64,000 nt of DNA from Acetobacter syzygii (GTDB taxonomy: Bacteria; Pseudomonadota; Alphaproteobacteria; Acetobacterales; Acetobacteraceae). Below are positions 27,135-36,418 of this stretch, one piece after another. Both the position numbers and the translations under genes were made by a program. The notes under the pieces are model-generated. The model was not told where the DNA came from. It searched no databases and worked only from the letters and a program-made list of their open reading frames with translations. The stretch's first letter is position 1. The number at the start of each line of letters is the position of its first letter. The stretch spans positions 124,001 to 188,000 of the forward strand of contig NZ_BAMZ01000005.1 in assembly GCF_000964225.1 (NCBI RefSeq), given 5' to 3'.

Positions 27135-28328
27135 ATGGCCGACGACCATAACGAGCAGTCTTTTTCATCATCCGGCACGGAGGCACAAAACACTCCCCAA
27201 AAGCCGGAACAGGCTGCGCCGCCACAGACCAAAAAAAGCGGTCGGGGCAAGGTTATTCTAACAGGTGTAATCGGCTGTCTTGTCATTGTTGGTGGCGTGT
27301 ACTGGTTTATGACCCGTAACGAGGTGGAAACGGACGATGCCTTTACTGCGGGCCGCTCCATTACCATAGCGCCGCATGTAGGGGGGTATGTGACCGAACT
27401 GCTGGTCAATGATAACCAGTTTGTTCGCAAAGGGCAGGTTCTGGCCCGCATAGACCCCCGGGACTGGGAGGCAGAAAGGGATAAGGCTGCTGCCCAGTTG
27501 GCGAATGCGCAGGCTGCCGCGCAGGCGAGCGATATGATGCACCGCGTGGCTTTGCTGGAATTCCCCGGTAAGCTGTTGCAGGCACAGGGGCAACTGGCGG
27601 ATGCCAAGGCCCAGCTGTTCAAGGCGGAAACAGATTATCGCCGCCAGCATGGTGTGGAGCGTGCAGCAACATCGCAGCAGGATATAGATTACGCCAAGGC
27701 AGCACTGGAGGCAGCCAAGGCACGGGTCATGGCATCCGAAGGGGCGGTGCAGATGGCGCAGCCCGTCCAGCCGAATATTGAAAATGCCGCCGTACAGATT
27801 TCGCAGCAGGAAGCGCAGGTCAAGGCGGCACAGGCCGGTCTGGTTTCCGCCGCACTGAATGTGGAATGGACGGTTATCCGCGCACCGCACGATGGTTGGA
27901 TTTCGCAGCGTAATATTGAGCAGGGTAACTATGTGCGCCAGGGCCAGAGCCTGTTCGCCATTGTTGAGCCAGAGGTCTGGGTTGTTGCCAACTACAAGGA
28001 AACGCAGATAACCAGAATGCGCCCCGGCCAGAAGGTGGATATCCGGGTGGATGCATACCCAAGCCTTAAACTGCACGGGCATATTGATTCGTTGCAAAAA
28101 GGCACGGGAGCAACATTCAGCGCCTTCCCGCCCGAGAATGCGACGGGCAACTACGTCAAGATCGTCCAGCGCGTTCCTGTTAAGATCCTGATTGATGAAG
28201 GGCTGAACCCCGACCAGCCACTCGCTCTTGGCCTGTCTGTTGAACCGACTGTTCATGTGGATACGCAGGGCCATTCCGATGCGCCGCCGCGTGGTGGCGT
28301 GGATAACGGCGGGCAGGCGGCTCCATGA
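27135..28328 (+). CDS. EmrA-like membrane fusion (HlyD) protein
   Basis: A 397-residue adaptor of the EmrA/VceA type. A hydrophilic N-terminal tail is followed by one membrane helix at about residues 38-57, then RNEVETDDAFTAGRSITIAP, whose TDDA sequence is characteristic of EmrA adaptors. The barrel-sandwich halves GGYVTELLVNDNQFVRKGQ and IRAPHDGWISQRNIEQGNYV flank a long Ala/Gln-rich coiled-coil hairpin. The start has AAGGAA about seven bases upstream. It overlaps the MFS partner by four bases (ATGA). Together they would export hydrophobic compounds across the inner membrane, and with a TolC-like channel across the outer membrane. Confidence 0.92.
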   Translation: MADDHNEQSFSSSGTEAQNTPQKPEQAAPPQTKKSGRGKVILTGVIGCLVIVGGVYWFMTRNEVETDDAFTAGRSITIAPHVGGYVTELLVNDNQFVRKGQVLARIDPRDWEAERDKAAAQLANAQAAAQASDMMHRVALLEFPGKLLQAQGQLADAKAQLFKAETDYRRQHGVERAATSQQDIDYAKAALEAAKARVMASEGAVQMAQPVQPNIENAAVQISQQEAQVKAAQAGLVSAALNVEWTVIRAPHDGWISQRNIEQGNYVRQGQSLFAIVEPEVWVVANYKETQITRMRPGQKVDIRVDAYPSLKLHGHIDSLQKGTGATFSAFPPENATGNYVKIVQRVPVKILIDEGLNPDQPLALGLSVEPTVHVDTQGHSDAPPRGGVDNGGQAAP

Positions 28329-29902
28329 GCACACAGGCTGGCGCTGCGCCAGCAGGGTGGAAGCCAAAGTACAATCCATGGACCGTGGCTTTTGTGGTGA
28401 CCATGGCTGCGTTCATGGAAATTCTGGATACCACAATTGTTAACGTATCCCTGCCGCATATCGCTGGCAGTCTTTCCAGCACGTATGATGATTCGACCTG
28501 GACCCTGACAGCCTATCTGGTGGCAAACGGCATTGTGCTCACCATTTCTGGCTGGTTGGGAAAAGTCTTTGGCCGCAAACGCTATTTTCTGATCTGTATT
28601 ACCATGTTCACCGTATCGTCCTTTTTGTGCGGTATGGCGACCAGTTTGGGCGAACTGGTTGTTTTTCGGTTAATGCAGGGTTTTTTTGGTGGTGGGCTCC
28701 AGCCCAATCAGCAATCAATTATTCTGGACAGCTTTCCTCCCGCCAAACGTGCCGCCGCCTTTGGGTTGACCGCCATCGCCGCTGTGGTTGGGCCGGTTAT
28801 TGGCCCAACTTTGGGGGGGTGGATTACCGATAATTTCTCATGGCGGTGGATATTTTTCATTAACGTGCCGTTCGGGTTTTTAACCACCGTAGGTGTTATG
28901 GCTGTTGTGGAAGACCCACCGTGGGCACAAAAGCAGAAGGCCCCGGTGGATGTTATCGGCATTAGCCTGATTACCCTTGGCTTTAGCTGCCTTGAGGTCA
29001 TGGTTGATCGTGGGGAGGATGCAGACTGGTTTGGTTCCACCTTTATCCGCATTATGGGTGTGCTGGCTTTTCTGGGCCTGACAGGCGCTGTGTTCTGGCT
29101 GCTCCATACGGACAGGCCCGCAGTGGATTTGCGGGTTTTCAAGGATCGTAACTTTGCGGTTGGTACGGCCCTTATGGGGGCTATGGGGGCTTTGCTGTAT
29201 GCTTCGGCCATTGTGGTGCCGCAGTTTGCCCAGCAGGTTATGGGGTATACGGCAACGCTTTCCGGCCTGCTGCTTTCCCCCGGTGGTATAGCGGTTATTG
29301 TGCTGATCCCCGTTGTGGGTAAGCTTATGACGCTGACCAGCGTGCGCAATGTGATTGCCATAGGGTTTGCGCTTATGGGGCTGGCGCTGTTTTACTCTGC
29401 TCAGTTGCTGCCTTTGCTGGATTTCCGGCATCTTATGCTCTACCGCATGAGCCAGACCGCCTGTCTGGCCTTCCTGTTTGTGCCTCTTTCCACCATAGCC
29501 TATTCCACCATCCCCGAACGGTTGAATCCGGATGCTTCAGCCCTGTTCAGTATGGCCCGTAACGTTCTGGGGTCTTTGGCTATTTCTGGTGCAACGGCGC
29601 TGCTGACCGAGCGTAAACAGGCCCACCAAGCCTATATGGTGCACTGGATGACACCATTCCATCAGCCTTTTAACGCCTATCAGGATCAGGTAAGGCAGGT
29701 TGCAACAGCACGCGGCGCACCCGAGGCACTGGCAGATTCCGTGGCGCAGCATACCCTGTTCAAGGAATTTTCCCGTCAGGTGGCCATGTTGTCTTACAAT
29801 GAGGTTTTTATGATTTTGGGTATTGGTGCATTTTTGTGCGTGCCCTTGTGTTTCCTGCTTTCGCCCATTCGTGGGGACGGCAAGTCCAAAGGTGCTCATT
29901 AA
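28325..29902 (+). CDS. DHA2-family MFS drug exporter, EmrB-like
   Basis: A 525-residue, 14-helix drug:H+ antiporter. The N-terminus includes FMEILDTTIVNVSLPHIAGS (motif D1 with the DTT-I-V-N core), then GWLGKVFGRKRYFL (motif A) and AVVGPVIGPTLGGWITDNF (motif C, which marks exporters). The start codon overlaps the adaptor stop. Its length and helix number match EmrB. With the upstream adaptor it forms an EmrAB-type pump for hydrophobic toxicants; in acetic acid bacteria such pumps are linked to solvent, phenolic or acid tolerance, but the substrate is not readable. The gene ends just before a strong hairpin that separates it from rppH. Confidence 0.93.
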   Translation: MSTQAGAAPAGWKPKYNPWTVAFVVTMAAFMEILDTTIVNVSLPHIAGSLSSTYDDSTWTLTAYLVANGIVLTISGWLGKVFGRKRYFLICITMFTVSSFLCGMATSLGELVVFRLMQGFFGGGLQPNQQSIILDSFPPAKRAAAFGLTAIAAVVGPVIGPTLGGWITDNFSWRWIFFINVPFGFLTTVGVMAVVEDPPWAQKQKAPVDVIGISLITLGFSCLEVMVDRGEDADWFGSTFIRIMGVLAFLGLTGAVFWLLHTDRPAVDLRVFKDRNFAVGTALMGAMGALLYASAIVVPQFAQQVMGYTATLSGLLLSPGGIAVIVLIPVVGKLMTLTSVRNVIAIGFALMGLALFYSAQLLPLLDFRHLMLYRMSQTACLAFLFVPLSTIAYSTIPERLNPDASALFSMARNVLGSLAISGATALLTERKQAHQAYMVHWMTPFHQPFNAYQDQVRQVATARGAPEALADSVAQHTLFKEFSRQVAMLSYNEVFMILGIGAFLCVPLCFLLSPIRGDGKSKGAH

Positions 29903-29927
29903 ATAAAGAGCGTATGGATTATGGTCA

Positions 29928-29967
29928 AAAAAAACGGCGGTGGGATGTGCTCCCCACCGCCGTTCTG
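29928..29967 (-). terminator. Intrinsic terminator between emrB-like and rppH
   Basis: AACGGCGGTGGG (29933-29944) and CCCACCGCCGTT (29953-29964) form a 12-bp stem around ATGTGCTC. On the minus strand it is followed by a long T-run (the AAAAAAAA on the plus strand), so it ends the minus-strand rppH operon efficiently; on the plus strand the T-run is weak. Confidence 0.85.
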
Positions 29968-30012
29968 TTGTGTAGTTCAGCAGTTTTACATGATCGGTAC
30001 TGATTTTGCAGT

Positions 30013-30519
30013 TCAGATCGGTATGGCAAATCGGGTGAATTCCTTGACCAGCTGTTCATAGATTGGTTTTTTAAAACCAACAGAACAATGCGGCAAAGAT
30101 GCAAGATCAACCCACATCCACGCATCAAATTCGGCAGGTAAATGCCGGTCAAGCCGTATGTCTGTGTCTGCGCCGGTAAAGCGCAGGGCAAACCATTTTT
30201 GCGTTTGGCCACGGTAACGCCCGCCAAGGGCATGGCCAATGAGCGCACTGGGCAGGTCGTATTGAATCCACTGAGGGTATTCTGCCAGAATGGCAACGTG
30301 GTCCGTGCCAATTTCTTCCCCCACCTCACGGAGTACGGCTGTATGGGGGTCTTCTCCCTCATCAATGCCGCCCTGTGGGCATTGCCATGTCCCTTCCGTT
30401 AAGGGGCCACCGGCTCCTGGCATGTCCGTGCGACGGGCAATGAGAACCTGCCCGTGAGTATTAAAAATCAGGGCACCCACATTAGGGCGGTAAGGCAGGG
30501 TGGAAAGGTCAACTGGCAT
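30013..30519 (-). CDS. rppH: RNA pyrophosphohydrolase (Nudix)
   Basis: A 168-residue Nudix hydrolase. The Nudix box G-x5-E-x7-REVGEEIG is complete at about residues 50-71 (starts GGIDEGEDP), and the N-terminal YRPNVGALIFNTHGQVL and WQCPQGGID are typical of RppH/Ap4A hydrolases. The enzyme removes pyrophosphate from the 5' end of mRNA, which starts decay, and can also hydrolyse dinucleoside polyphosphates. Its start shares one base with the upstream stop (TAATG). It is the last gene of the gpmI-envC-ctpA-yibQ-like run on the minus strand. Confidence 0.92.
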   Translation of the reverse strand: MPVDLSTLPYRPNVGALIFNTHGQVLIARRTDMPGAGGPLTEGTWQCPQGGIDEGEDPHTAVLREVGEEIGTDHVAILAEYPQWIQYDLPSALIGHALGGRYRGQTQKWFALRFTGADTDIRLDRHLPAEFDAWMWVDLASLPHCSVGFKKPIYEQLVKEFTRFAIPI

Positions 30520-31616
30520 TAGTGGCGAGCCCCCATGTTCAACATGGAGTTGGAAACATTAACGTGCATCTGACCGTTGCTGGCTGGTGCAGGCAGGGTG
30601 GATGGATCGGGTGGCAGAATAATCTGGCTAACTGGCACCAGTGTTATGCCCACGTCTTTAAGGTGGGGGAGCCATGCACGCAGGCAGGCCAACGCAACCG
30701 GACGGAGTGGACCCAGCACCCCAATGGCACGGCCATTCTGGCGCGCAAGCTGCTGGAGCTTGAGAAGCTGGATATCGATATTAACGATGTCTTCATCTGT
30801 GTTGATTGCAACATCAGCCGAACCAACGGCAGCGCTGTTTGCAATCTGTGCACCAGGTGTTGCATTCAGGTACAGCAGACCGCGTTGGTCCAGAGCGCTC
30901 AGAATGGGTTTGAAGCCTGCTGCGGAGGAAAAATCTCCTCCATTCTGCCCATCAAAAGCATTGGTAACCCCAACATACCCAGCGAGATGGGAGAGAGACC
31001 AGTTCAGATTATCCATATTCTGCTGGGCGGAAAGCTGCGCTCCCAAGGCTTTTGGGCCTTCGCTATCGGTTGATGCCGCTTTGTCTCCCCCACCTTGCAT
31101 AGGCAGGGACAGGAGCAGTTCATGCTGGTGCTGGCGCGCGGCTTCCATCAGTGCATCGGGGTTGGTCACATACGGAGACACAGCAAGGGAGATCTGCCCG
31201 GGCAGGGAAGATATGGCCTCTTTGGTCAGGTCTTCGGATTGACCAAGCCCGTCTATGAGCAGTGCCACCATGGGGGAACCGGGCGGCACGTCTACCGCTG
31301 GCGCTGCATAGACCTGCCGGGCAAGCGCACCATGCTGGCCGCGAATGGGAAGCGGGAAACCACCCGGTCCGTTGCTTTTTTCCAAAAGGCTGGCTTGGGG
31401 TGGGGGAATGTTGACCAGATGCCCCGCAGCAGCAACGGATTTGTTGCCGTTTGTCGCTACGGCATCAATATCATCCCCCCCGGCAATCAGGTGGGGTGGC
31501 CCCATAACCTGCAAGGTCAGAGCGATTGCCGCGGTTACCGTAAGGCAGCCCCCCCAGAAGCGGATGAACAACCGGCCATTGGCCGGAAGCTGCTGCCAAA
31601 GGGAGGGAGTATGCAT
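30519..31616 (-). CDS. Divergent polysaccharide deacetylase family protein (YibQ-like)
   Basis: A 365-residue protein. ATG 31616 is preceded by AAAGGC at a suitable distance; a GTG at 31622 would add two residues. A membrane segment near the N-terminus (FWGGCLTVTAAIALTLQVMG) acts as an anchor or signal. The domain proper starts with VALLIDGLGQSEDLTKEAI and continues LSLAVSPYVTNPDALMEAAR, LLSLPMQGG and YVGVTNAFDGQNGGDFSS, the conserved parts of the divergent polysaccharide deacetylase family (DUF610). E. coli YibQ lies next to envC and gpmI in the same order. The role is periplasmic, probably in peptidoglycan or envelope metabolism; the catalytic activity of the family is unproven. Confidence 0.88.
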   Translation of the reverse strand: MHTPSLWQQLPANGRLFIRFWGGCLTVTAAIALTLQVMGPPHLIAGGDDIDAVATNGNKSVAAAGHLVNIPPPQASLLEKSNGPGGFPLPIRGQHGALARQVYAAPAVDVPPGSPMVALLIDGLGQSEDLTKEAISSLPGQISLAVSPYVTNPDALMEAARQHQHELLLSLPMQGGGDKAASTDSEGPKALGAQLSAQQNMDNLNWSLSHLAGYVGVTNAFDGQNGGDFSSAAGFKPILSALDQRGLLYLNATPGAQIANSAAVGSADVAINTDEDIVNIDIQLLKLQQLARQNGRAIGVLGPLRPVALACLRAWLPHLKDVGITLVPVSQIILPPDPSTLPAPASNGQMHVNVSNSMLNMGARH

Positions 31617-31642
31617 GACCACTGCCTTTTACCTGCTATGCG

Positions 31643-33091
31643 TTAGTTATGCGCCGGACAATCTGTTTTGGCGGCGGGTTTGACCGGCGGCAGCGTAGCC
31701 GTGGGGTCAGGCGCAGGCAGGCCCGCCATGGAGCGGACAACCCGCAACCCTTCCTGGAGCTGGAAGTCGGTATTGGGCTTGTTATATTCAAACTCCGGCC
31801 AGTTGGCGGGAGGCTGATCAGGAATAATTTTGGCAATGGCAGGCAGGTCCGTGCGCGGCTGCGCCTTGGTCTGGTTCCCACCCTGATTTTTAAGAATATG
31901 CTCCAGATCAGCTTCGCGCAGGCTGAAGGCAGGATCTTCCCGCGTTTCCTTGACTACAATATCGGGCGTAATCCCAAGGGCCTGAATGGAACGGCCCGAT
32001 GGTGTGTAGTAGCGTGCGGTGGTCAGGCGGACTGCACCATTGCCCGGAATGGGAATAATGGACTGCACGGACCCTTTGCCAAACGTGCGTGTGCCAATCA
32101 GCACCGCACGGTGGTGGTCTTGCAATGCGCCAGACACGATTTCCGATGCGGAGGCGGAGCCACCATTGATCAGCACCACCATTGGCAGGCCATCTGTAAT
32201 ATCTGTCCCGTGGGCATCCCAGCGCTGGCTGTCCTTGGGGTGGCGCGCACGGGTGGAAACAATCTCGCCCGTGCGGATAAAGCTGGAGGAAACCTCCACA
32301 GCCTGATCAAGTAGCCCACCGGGGTCGTTGCGCAGGTCAAGCACCAGCCCCCCCAGTTTGCCACCGGCCTGCTGCTTAAGGCTGTTGTAGCCTTTAAGCA
32401 GTTCTTTTTCCGTGGTTTCGTTAAACTGCGCAATCCGCAGATAGCCAATCCGGTCGTACAGGGCGGATTTGACGACATCGATATGGATGATCTCCCGCGT
32501 GAGGGTGACCGTAATGGGCTTGGGTGTTTTTTCGCGCACAAGGGTGAGGGTAATTTTGGTATTGGCCTTGCCACGCATTTTTTTGACCGCTTCATCAAGC
32601 GGGGTGCCATCTATTGTATGGCCATCCACGGCAATAATGTAATCGCCCGGCTTGATCCCGGCGCGAAAACCCGGCGTGCCATCAATGGGGGAGACAACGC
32701 GGATGTGTCCATCCTGCTGTTGCAACTCCAGTCCAAGGCCGCCAAATTCGCCTTTCATCTGGACCATCATGTCATCATACTGCTTTTGGGTCATGTATGA
32801 GCTATGGGGGTCCAGACCGCTGAGCATTCCGTTCAGGGCGTTGGTAATCAGATCCCGGTCGGAAACAGGCTCAACATAGTCTGCCCGAACCAGATCCAGT
32901 ACCGTGCCAAACAGGGTTAGCAGGCGGTAGGTTTCGGCATGGTTGCTCGTGGGGGAGGCATCCGGGGCAGCATTTTCCGCCAGAGCTGGAGTGGCCACAA
33001 ACCCCACACCATTATTGTGTCCGGGATGAAAAGTCAGGGCAAGGCCGGTCATGGCTGCGGCGCCGAGCATCAGACCTGTGCGGAACTTCAT
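31643..33091 (-). CDS. ctpA: C-terminal processing peptidase, S41 family (CtpA-like)
   Basis: A 483-residue secreted serine protease. ATG 33091 is chosen because AGGAGA sits about nine bases before it and a signal peptide follows (LMLGAAAMTGLALTF). Domains are an N-terminal helical cap, a PDZ domain (GLGLELQQQDGHIRVVSPID, GIKPGDYIIAVDG) and the S41 catalytic core. The nucleophile Ser lies in INGGSASASEIVSG (about residue 313) and the general-base Lys in RTFGKGSVQSI (about 338), both intact. It cuts periplasmic proteins near their C-termini; in other bacteria such enzymes trim murein hydrolases. It follows envC-like closely, consistent with control of cell-wall hydrolases. Confidence 0.93.
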   Translation of the reverse strand: MKFRTGLMLGAAAMTGLALTFHPGHNNGVGFVATPALAENAAPDASPTSNHAETYRLLTLFGTVLDLVRADYVEPVSDRDLITNALNGMLSGLDPHSSYMTQKQYDDMMVQMKGEFGGLGLELQQQDGHIRVVSPIDGTPGFRAGIKPGDYIIAVDGHTIDGTPLDEAVKKMRGKANTKITLTLVREKTPKPITVTLTREIIHIDVVKSALYDRIGYLRIAQFNETTEKELLKGYNSLKQQAGGKLGGLVLDLRNDPGGLLDQAVEVSSSFIRTGEIVSTRARHPKDSQRWDAHGTDITDGLPMVVLINGGSASASEIVSGALQDHHRAVLIGTRTFGKGSVQSIIPIPGNGAVRLTTARYYTPSGRSIQALGITPDIVVKETREDPAFSLREADLEHILKNQGGNQTKAQPRTDLPAIAKIIPDQPPANWPEFEYNKPNTDFQLQEGLRVVRSMAGLPAPDPTATLPPVKPAAKTDCPAHN

Positions 33092-33272
33092 GCGATCTTG
33101 TCTCCTGTCGCAGGGCTTGGGGCCGTGCGCTTGTTCTTCCTGTCTTTTCACATGCACGTACCAGCGTGTGCCGGAACGCGCAAAGCCGTGCTGGCGCATA
33201 CGGCATATTGCGCAAGACTAGCGTGTTCCGCAACGGAGGGAAACAGCCAGAGCGTGCAACCCGCCTCACTCA

Positions 33273-34712
33273 TTACAGGAATGGTGCGGGGTTTATGGTT
33301 TGTTGCCCATTGCGTAACTGAATGAAAAGTGTGGCGGAACCACCTGTTGAACTCATGTGTCCCAGTGGAGCGCCTTTTGTCAAACTCTGTGCGGTATCCA
33401 CACTGAGTTCCGAAAGTCCAGCAAGAACAAAACGATAGTGCCGCCCGCAGTTTACAATCACCATCTGTCCATAACTGCGGAAAGCACCGGCAAAATCCAC
33501 ACTGCCAGAGCAGGGTGCCCGCACGCTGGCCCCGGGTGGGGTCCGGTAGGTCATACCTGTGGTGGGGCCGGAATCGCTGGCAACACCCCATCCACTAATC
33601 AGCTTGCCCGCAACAGGTTGCGTACCGCTGGAGGTACTGTGCTCGGCCAGTCCGGGGCCTTCGCTTTTGTTCAGGCTGGCTTCCTGCTGGCGGGCGGCAC
33701 GTATGCGTTCTGCCTGATGAGCGCGTTCGGCGGCGGCAATTTCCTGCTGGAGGGCATTCCGCGCCTTGTCTTCCAGCGCGTCCAACCGGGCAATGGCATC
33801 TTGCAGGCTGGATGCGCGCTGTGTGGCGGCCTGTAGTTGCTGGGCCGTGCCCAGCGCAGCCCGGTTGGCCTGCTGTTGGGCAAGGCGCGCCTGCGCGGCC
33901 TGCTGGCGCACGGTATCGCGCTGCTGGCTCTGGTTCTGTTTGAGCCTGGCCAATGCCGCATATTGTGCGGAAAGGTCTGCATCCACCGCGCTCAGCCGGG
34001 TCTGCTGGGCCCGCATGGCCTGTGCCTGCACTTCCATCTGCCGTGATAACCCCCGCAGGACCAAAAAGCCTGTTACGGCATCTCCTTGTGGCACGGGAGC
34101 CGCCAGAAGTGTGTCCGATGGGTAAAGGGAGAGACGTTCTGCGAGTGGAAGAATGGGGGTAAGCGCACGGGCATTGTCACGCAGCGTGGCCTGAAGCGTT
34201 GTTTGTTCCTGCCTGATTGTACCAATACGCTCGCTCAGGTCAGATATCTGCTGCTCTGTATCATGCAGCTGACTGGTTGCGGCGACTGTGGCTGCGGAGA
34301 GGGCTAACGCCTGATTTTTGGCCTGTATGGCAGCAGCCTGAGCCGCCTCGTTTTTAACGCGGGATGCCTCAATGGTTGCGGCCTGCTGGGCTTTTTCCTT
34401 TTCCATGGCCATGTGCTGGGCGCGTGCGGCTTCCACCGCGGCCTGCGCCTGCTGCACGGCACTCCCTGTTCCCCGGCTCTGGCTGGGGGAGAGGGGCTGG
34501 GTTTGAGCACCTGACGTTTTGGCATGGCGCCGCTTGTGGGGAGATGTCCCTGCCGTGTGGTTTTTGCTGTGTAAGGAGGTGGTTTTGTGTTCGGCCCCCC
34601 ATGCAGCAGAATGGGGCGGCAGGGCAGATGCCAGTAACAGCATAGCCCCGACCAGCGTTGTACCAGCAGCGGTTTGGCTTGTGGTGTAACGGGGTGGCCG
34701 GGGGAAGGTCAT
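33273..34712 (-). CDS. EnvC-like murein hydrolase activator with a degenerate LytM domain
   Basis: A 479-residue exported protein. A signal peptide covers about residues 1-39. Residues about 80-345 are a long Ala/Gln/Glu-rich coiled coil, then a linker and a LytM/M23 domain (about 365-479). The domain keeps the fold markers RAPCSGSVDFAGAFRSYGQM and TLFIQLRNGQQTINPAPFL, but the zinc ligands of active peptidases (H-x3-D and H-x-H) are absent: the usual H-D site reads MTYRTPPG and the H-x-H site reads VLAGL. This matches EnvC, which activates amidases without cutting peptidoglycan itself. It is adjacent to gpmI with no gap. Confidence 0.88.
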   Translation of the reverse strand: MTFPRPPRYTTSQTAAGTTLVGAMLLLASALPPHSAAWGAEHKTTSLHSKNHTAGTSPHKRRHAKTSGAQTQPLSPSQSRGTGSAVQQAQAAVEAARAQHMAMEKEKAQQAATIEASRVKNEAAQAAAIQAKNQALALSAATVAATSQLHDTEQQISDLSERIGTIRQEQTTLQATLRDNARALTPILPLAERLSLYPSDTLLAAPVPQGDAVTGFLVLRGLSRQMEVQAQAMRAQQTRLSAVDADLSAQYAALARLKQNQSQQRDTVRQQAAQARLAQQQANRAALGTAQQLQAATQRASSLQDAIARLDALEDKARNALQQEIAAAERAHQAERIRAARQQEASLNKSEGPGLAEHSTSSGTQPVAGKLISGWGVASDSGPTTGMTYRTPPGASVRAPCSGSVDFAGAFRSYGQMVIVNCGRHYRFVLAGLSELSVDTAQSLTKGAPLGHMSSTGGSATLFIQLRNGQQTINPAPFL

Positions 34713-36251
34713 TTAGTGCGCAAGCAGGGAAGAGCCTGTCATTTCGGCTGGTTTGGGCAGGTTCAAAACATCAAGCAGGGTTGGAGCAAGATCAGCCAGC
34801 TTACCCCCATCATGCAGCTTGTCTGTAGTGGCACCGGCGACAATAAAAGGGACCAGATTAAGCGTATGGGCGGTGTGTGGGCCGCCAGTCTGTGGGTCTT
34901 TCATGGTTTCGCAGTTGCCATGGTCTGCTGTTACAAGCAGCACGCCATGCTGCTCTTCCAGCGCCTGAGCAATGCGGCCCAGACCGGTATCTACCGTTTC
35001 TACGGCCTTAATGGCGGCTGCCAGCACGCCGGTATGGCCGACCATGTCCGGGTTGGCAAAATTCAGAACAATCAGGTCGTATTCCCCGCTTTTAATAGCG
35101 GCAACGGCCTTGTCGGTCAGTTCCGGTGCGGACATTTCGGGCTGGAGGTCATAGGTCGCTACTTTGGGGGAGGGCACCAGAATACGGTCTTCCCCTTCAA
35201 ACAGTTTTTCCCGCCCACCATTCATGAAGTAGGTGACGTGTGGGTATTTTTCGGTTTCCGCCATACGGAGCTGGCGCAGGCCAGCTTGCGCAATAACCTC
35301 GCCCAGCAGATTGGTCAGTTCTTCGGGCGGGAACAGGACGGTCGTATAGTCTGCCAGCGCGTCGCTATAATGGGTCATGGCAAGAGCGGCGGAAAACTGC
35401 ACAACCTTGCTACGGGCAAACCCGTCAAAGCCGGGTACCAGCAGCGCATCCATAAGCTGGCGAATACGGTCCGCACGGAAGTTAAAGGACAGAATGCCAT
35501 CTCCATCCTTCATGCCCGTGTAGCCGGGGAGCACGGTGGGAAGAATGAATTCGTCCGAGATATCCTGCGCGTAGGCGTGGCTTACAACCTCTTCAGGCGT
35601 TTGGGCCTGGGGGCCAATAGCACTGACCATGGCGTTATAGGCTTTTTCCATCCGGTCCCAGCGTTTGTCGCGGTCCATGGCGTAATAACGGCCAGAGATG
35701 GTGGCAAGCTGTACCGTGGAGGGCAGGGTGGCACGGAGCTGTTGCAGGTAGGTTTGCGCAGACCGGGGAGCGGTATCTCGTCCATCGGTAAAAAGATGGA
35801 GTGAAACAGGAACACCAGCATCGCTAACAATCCGGGCAAGTGCTGCTGCGTGGTCCTGATGGGAATGTACACCCCCGGTCGAGATCAGCCCCATAAGGTG
35901 GCACGTTCCGCCGTTTTTTTTGAGCGTTGCAATAAAATCGGTCAGGGCCGTGTTGCGGGCCAAGCTGCCATCCGCAATGGCGGTAAAAATGCGGGGCAGC
36001 TCCTGCATGACCACGCGCCCGGCACCAATGTTCAGATGCCCAACTTCCGAATTGCCCATCTGCCCTTCCGGCAGGCCCACATCTTCCCCGCTGGTGCGGA
36101 GGAAACTGTGGGGGTTGTTCTGCCAGAGTCGGTCAAAGTTGGGTGTTCTTGCCAGATGCACCGCATTGTCCGACGAGTCTTCGCGCCAGCCAAACCCGTC
36201 CAGAATGACAAGCATGGCAGTGCGCTTTTGTGGGGGGCGGGTGGATGTCAT
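34713..36251 (-). CDS. gpmI: 2,3-bisphosphoglycerate-independent phosphoglycerate mutase
   Basis: A 512-residue glycolytic enzyme that interconverts 3- and 2-phosphoglycerate. Asp18 in LVILDGFGW is a metal ligand and Ser68 in GNSEVGHLNIGAGR is the phosphoserine nucleophile; further metal ligands lie in LVTADHGNCETM and in NFANPDMVGHTG. The length matches other GpmI proteins. ATG 36251 is supported by AGAAGAGG upstream and by alignment of the N-terminus; an in-frame ATG at 36401 adds a 50-residue unrelated leader that overlaps a terminator. Its stop abuts the envC-like ATG, and the gpmI-envC-yibQ order is also found in E. coli. Confidence 0.95.
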   Translation of the reverse strand: MTSTRPPQKRTAMLVILDGFGWREDSSDNAVHLARTPNFDRLWQNNPHSFLRTSGEDVGLPEGQMGNSEVGHLNIGAGRVVMQELPRIFTAIADGSLARNTALTDFIATLKKNGGTCHLMGLISTGGVHSHQDHAAALARIVSDAGVPVSLHLFTDGRDTAPRSAQTYLQQLRATLPSTVQLATISGRYYAMDRDKRWDRMEKAYNAMVSAIGPQAQTPEEVVSHAYAQDISDEFILPTVLPGYTGMKDGDGILSFNFRADRIRQLMDALLVPGFDGFARSKVVQFSAALAMTHYSDALADYTTVLFPPEELTNLLGEVIAQAGLRQLRMAETEKYPHVTYFMNGGREKLFEGEDRILVPSPKVATYDLQPEMSAPELTDKAVAAIKSGEYDLIVLNFANPDMVGHTGVLAAAIKAVETVDTGLGRIAQALEEQHGVLLVTADHGNCETMKDPQTGGPHTAHTLNLVPFIVAGATTDKLHDGGKLADLAPTLLDVLNLPKPAEMTGSSLLAH

Positions 36252-36350
36252 GGAGTTGGGCCTCTTCTTATGTTTTTTGGTTATGGCCGAATAATGCCAC
36301 CAAAATGCAGGGAAGATAAAGAGGCCACAGAACAGCCGTGTGGTCGATAC

Positions 36351-36385
36351 AAAACCGGGGTGGTGGAACAGTTCCACCACCCCGG
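36351..36385 (-). terminator. Intrinsic terminator of ilvA
   Basis: CCGGGGTGGTGGAA (36355-36368) and TTCCACCACCCCGG (36372-36385) form a perfect 14-bp stem with a three-base loop. Read on the minus strand it is followed by TTTTG, and it lies between the ilvA stop and the gpmI start. Confidence 0.88.
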
Positions 36386-36418
36386 CTGACATAGTGGGCA
36401 CAGAGCGTAAAAAGCCGC

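Noticed and set aside
27258-28379. Open frame of 373 codons opposite the emrA-like gene
   Set aside because: Antisense shadow of a conserved adaptor, Cys/His/Leu-rich with no recognisable domain.
36252-36401. N-terminal extension of GpmI from an ATG at 36401
   Set aside because: The added 50 residues are unlike any GpmI and cover the ilvA terminator hairpin; the ATG at 36251 has the better ribosome site.
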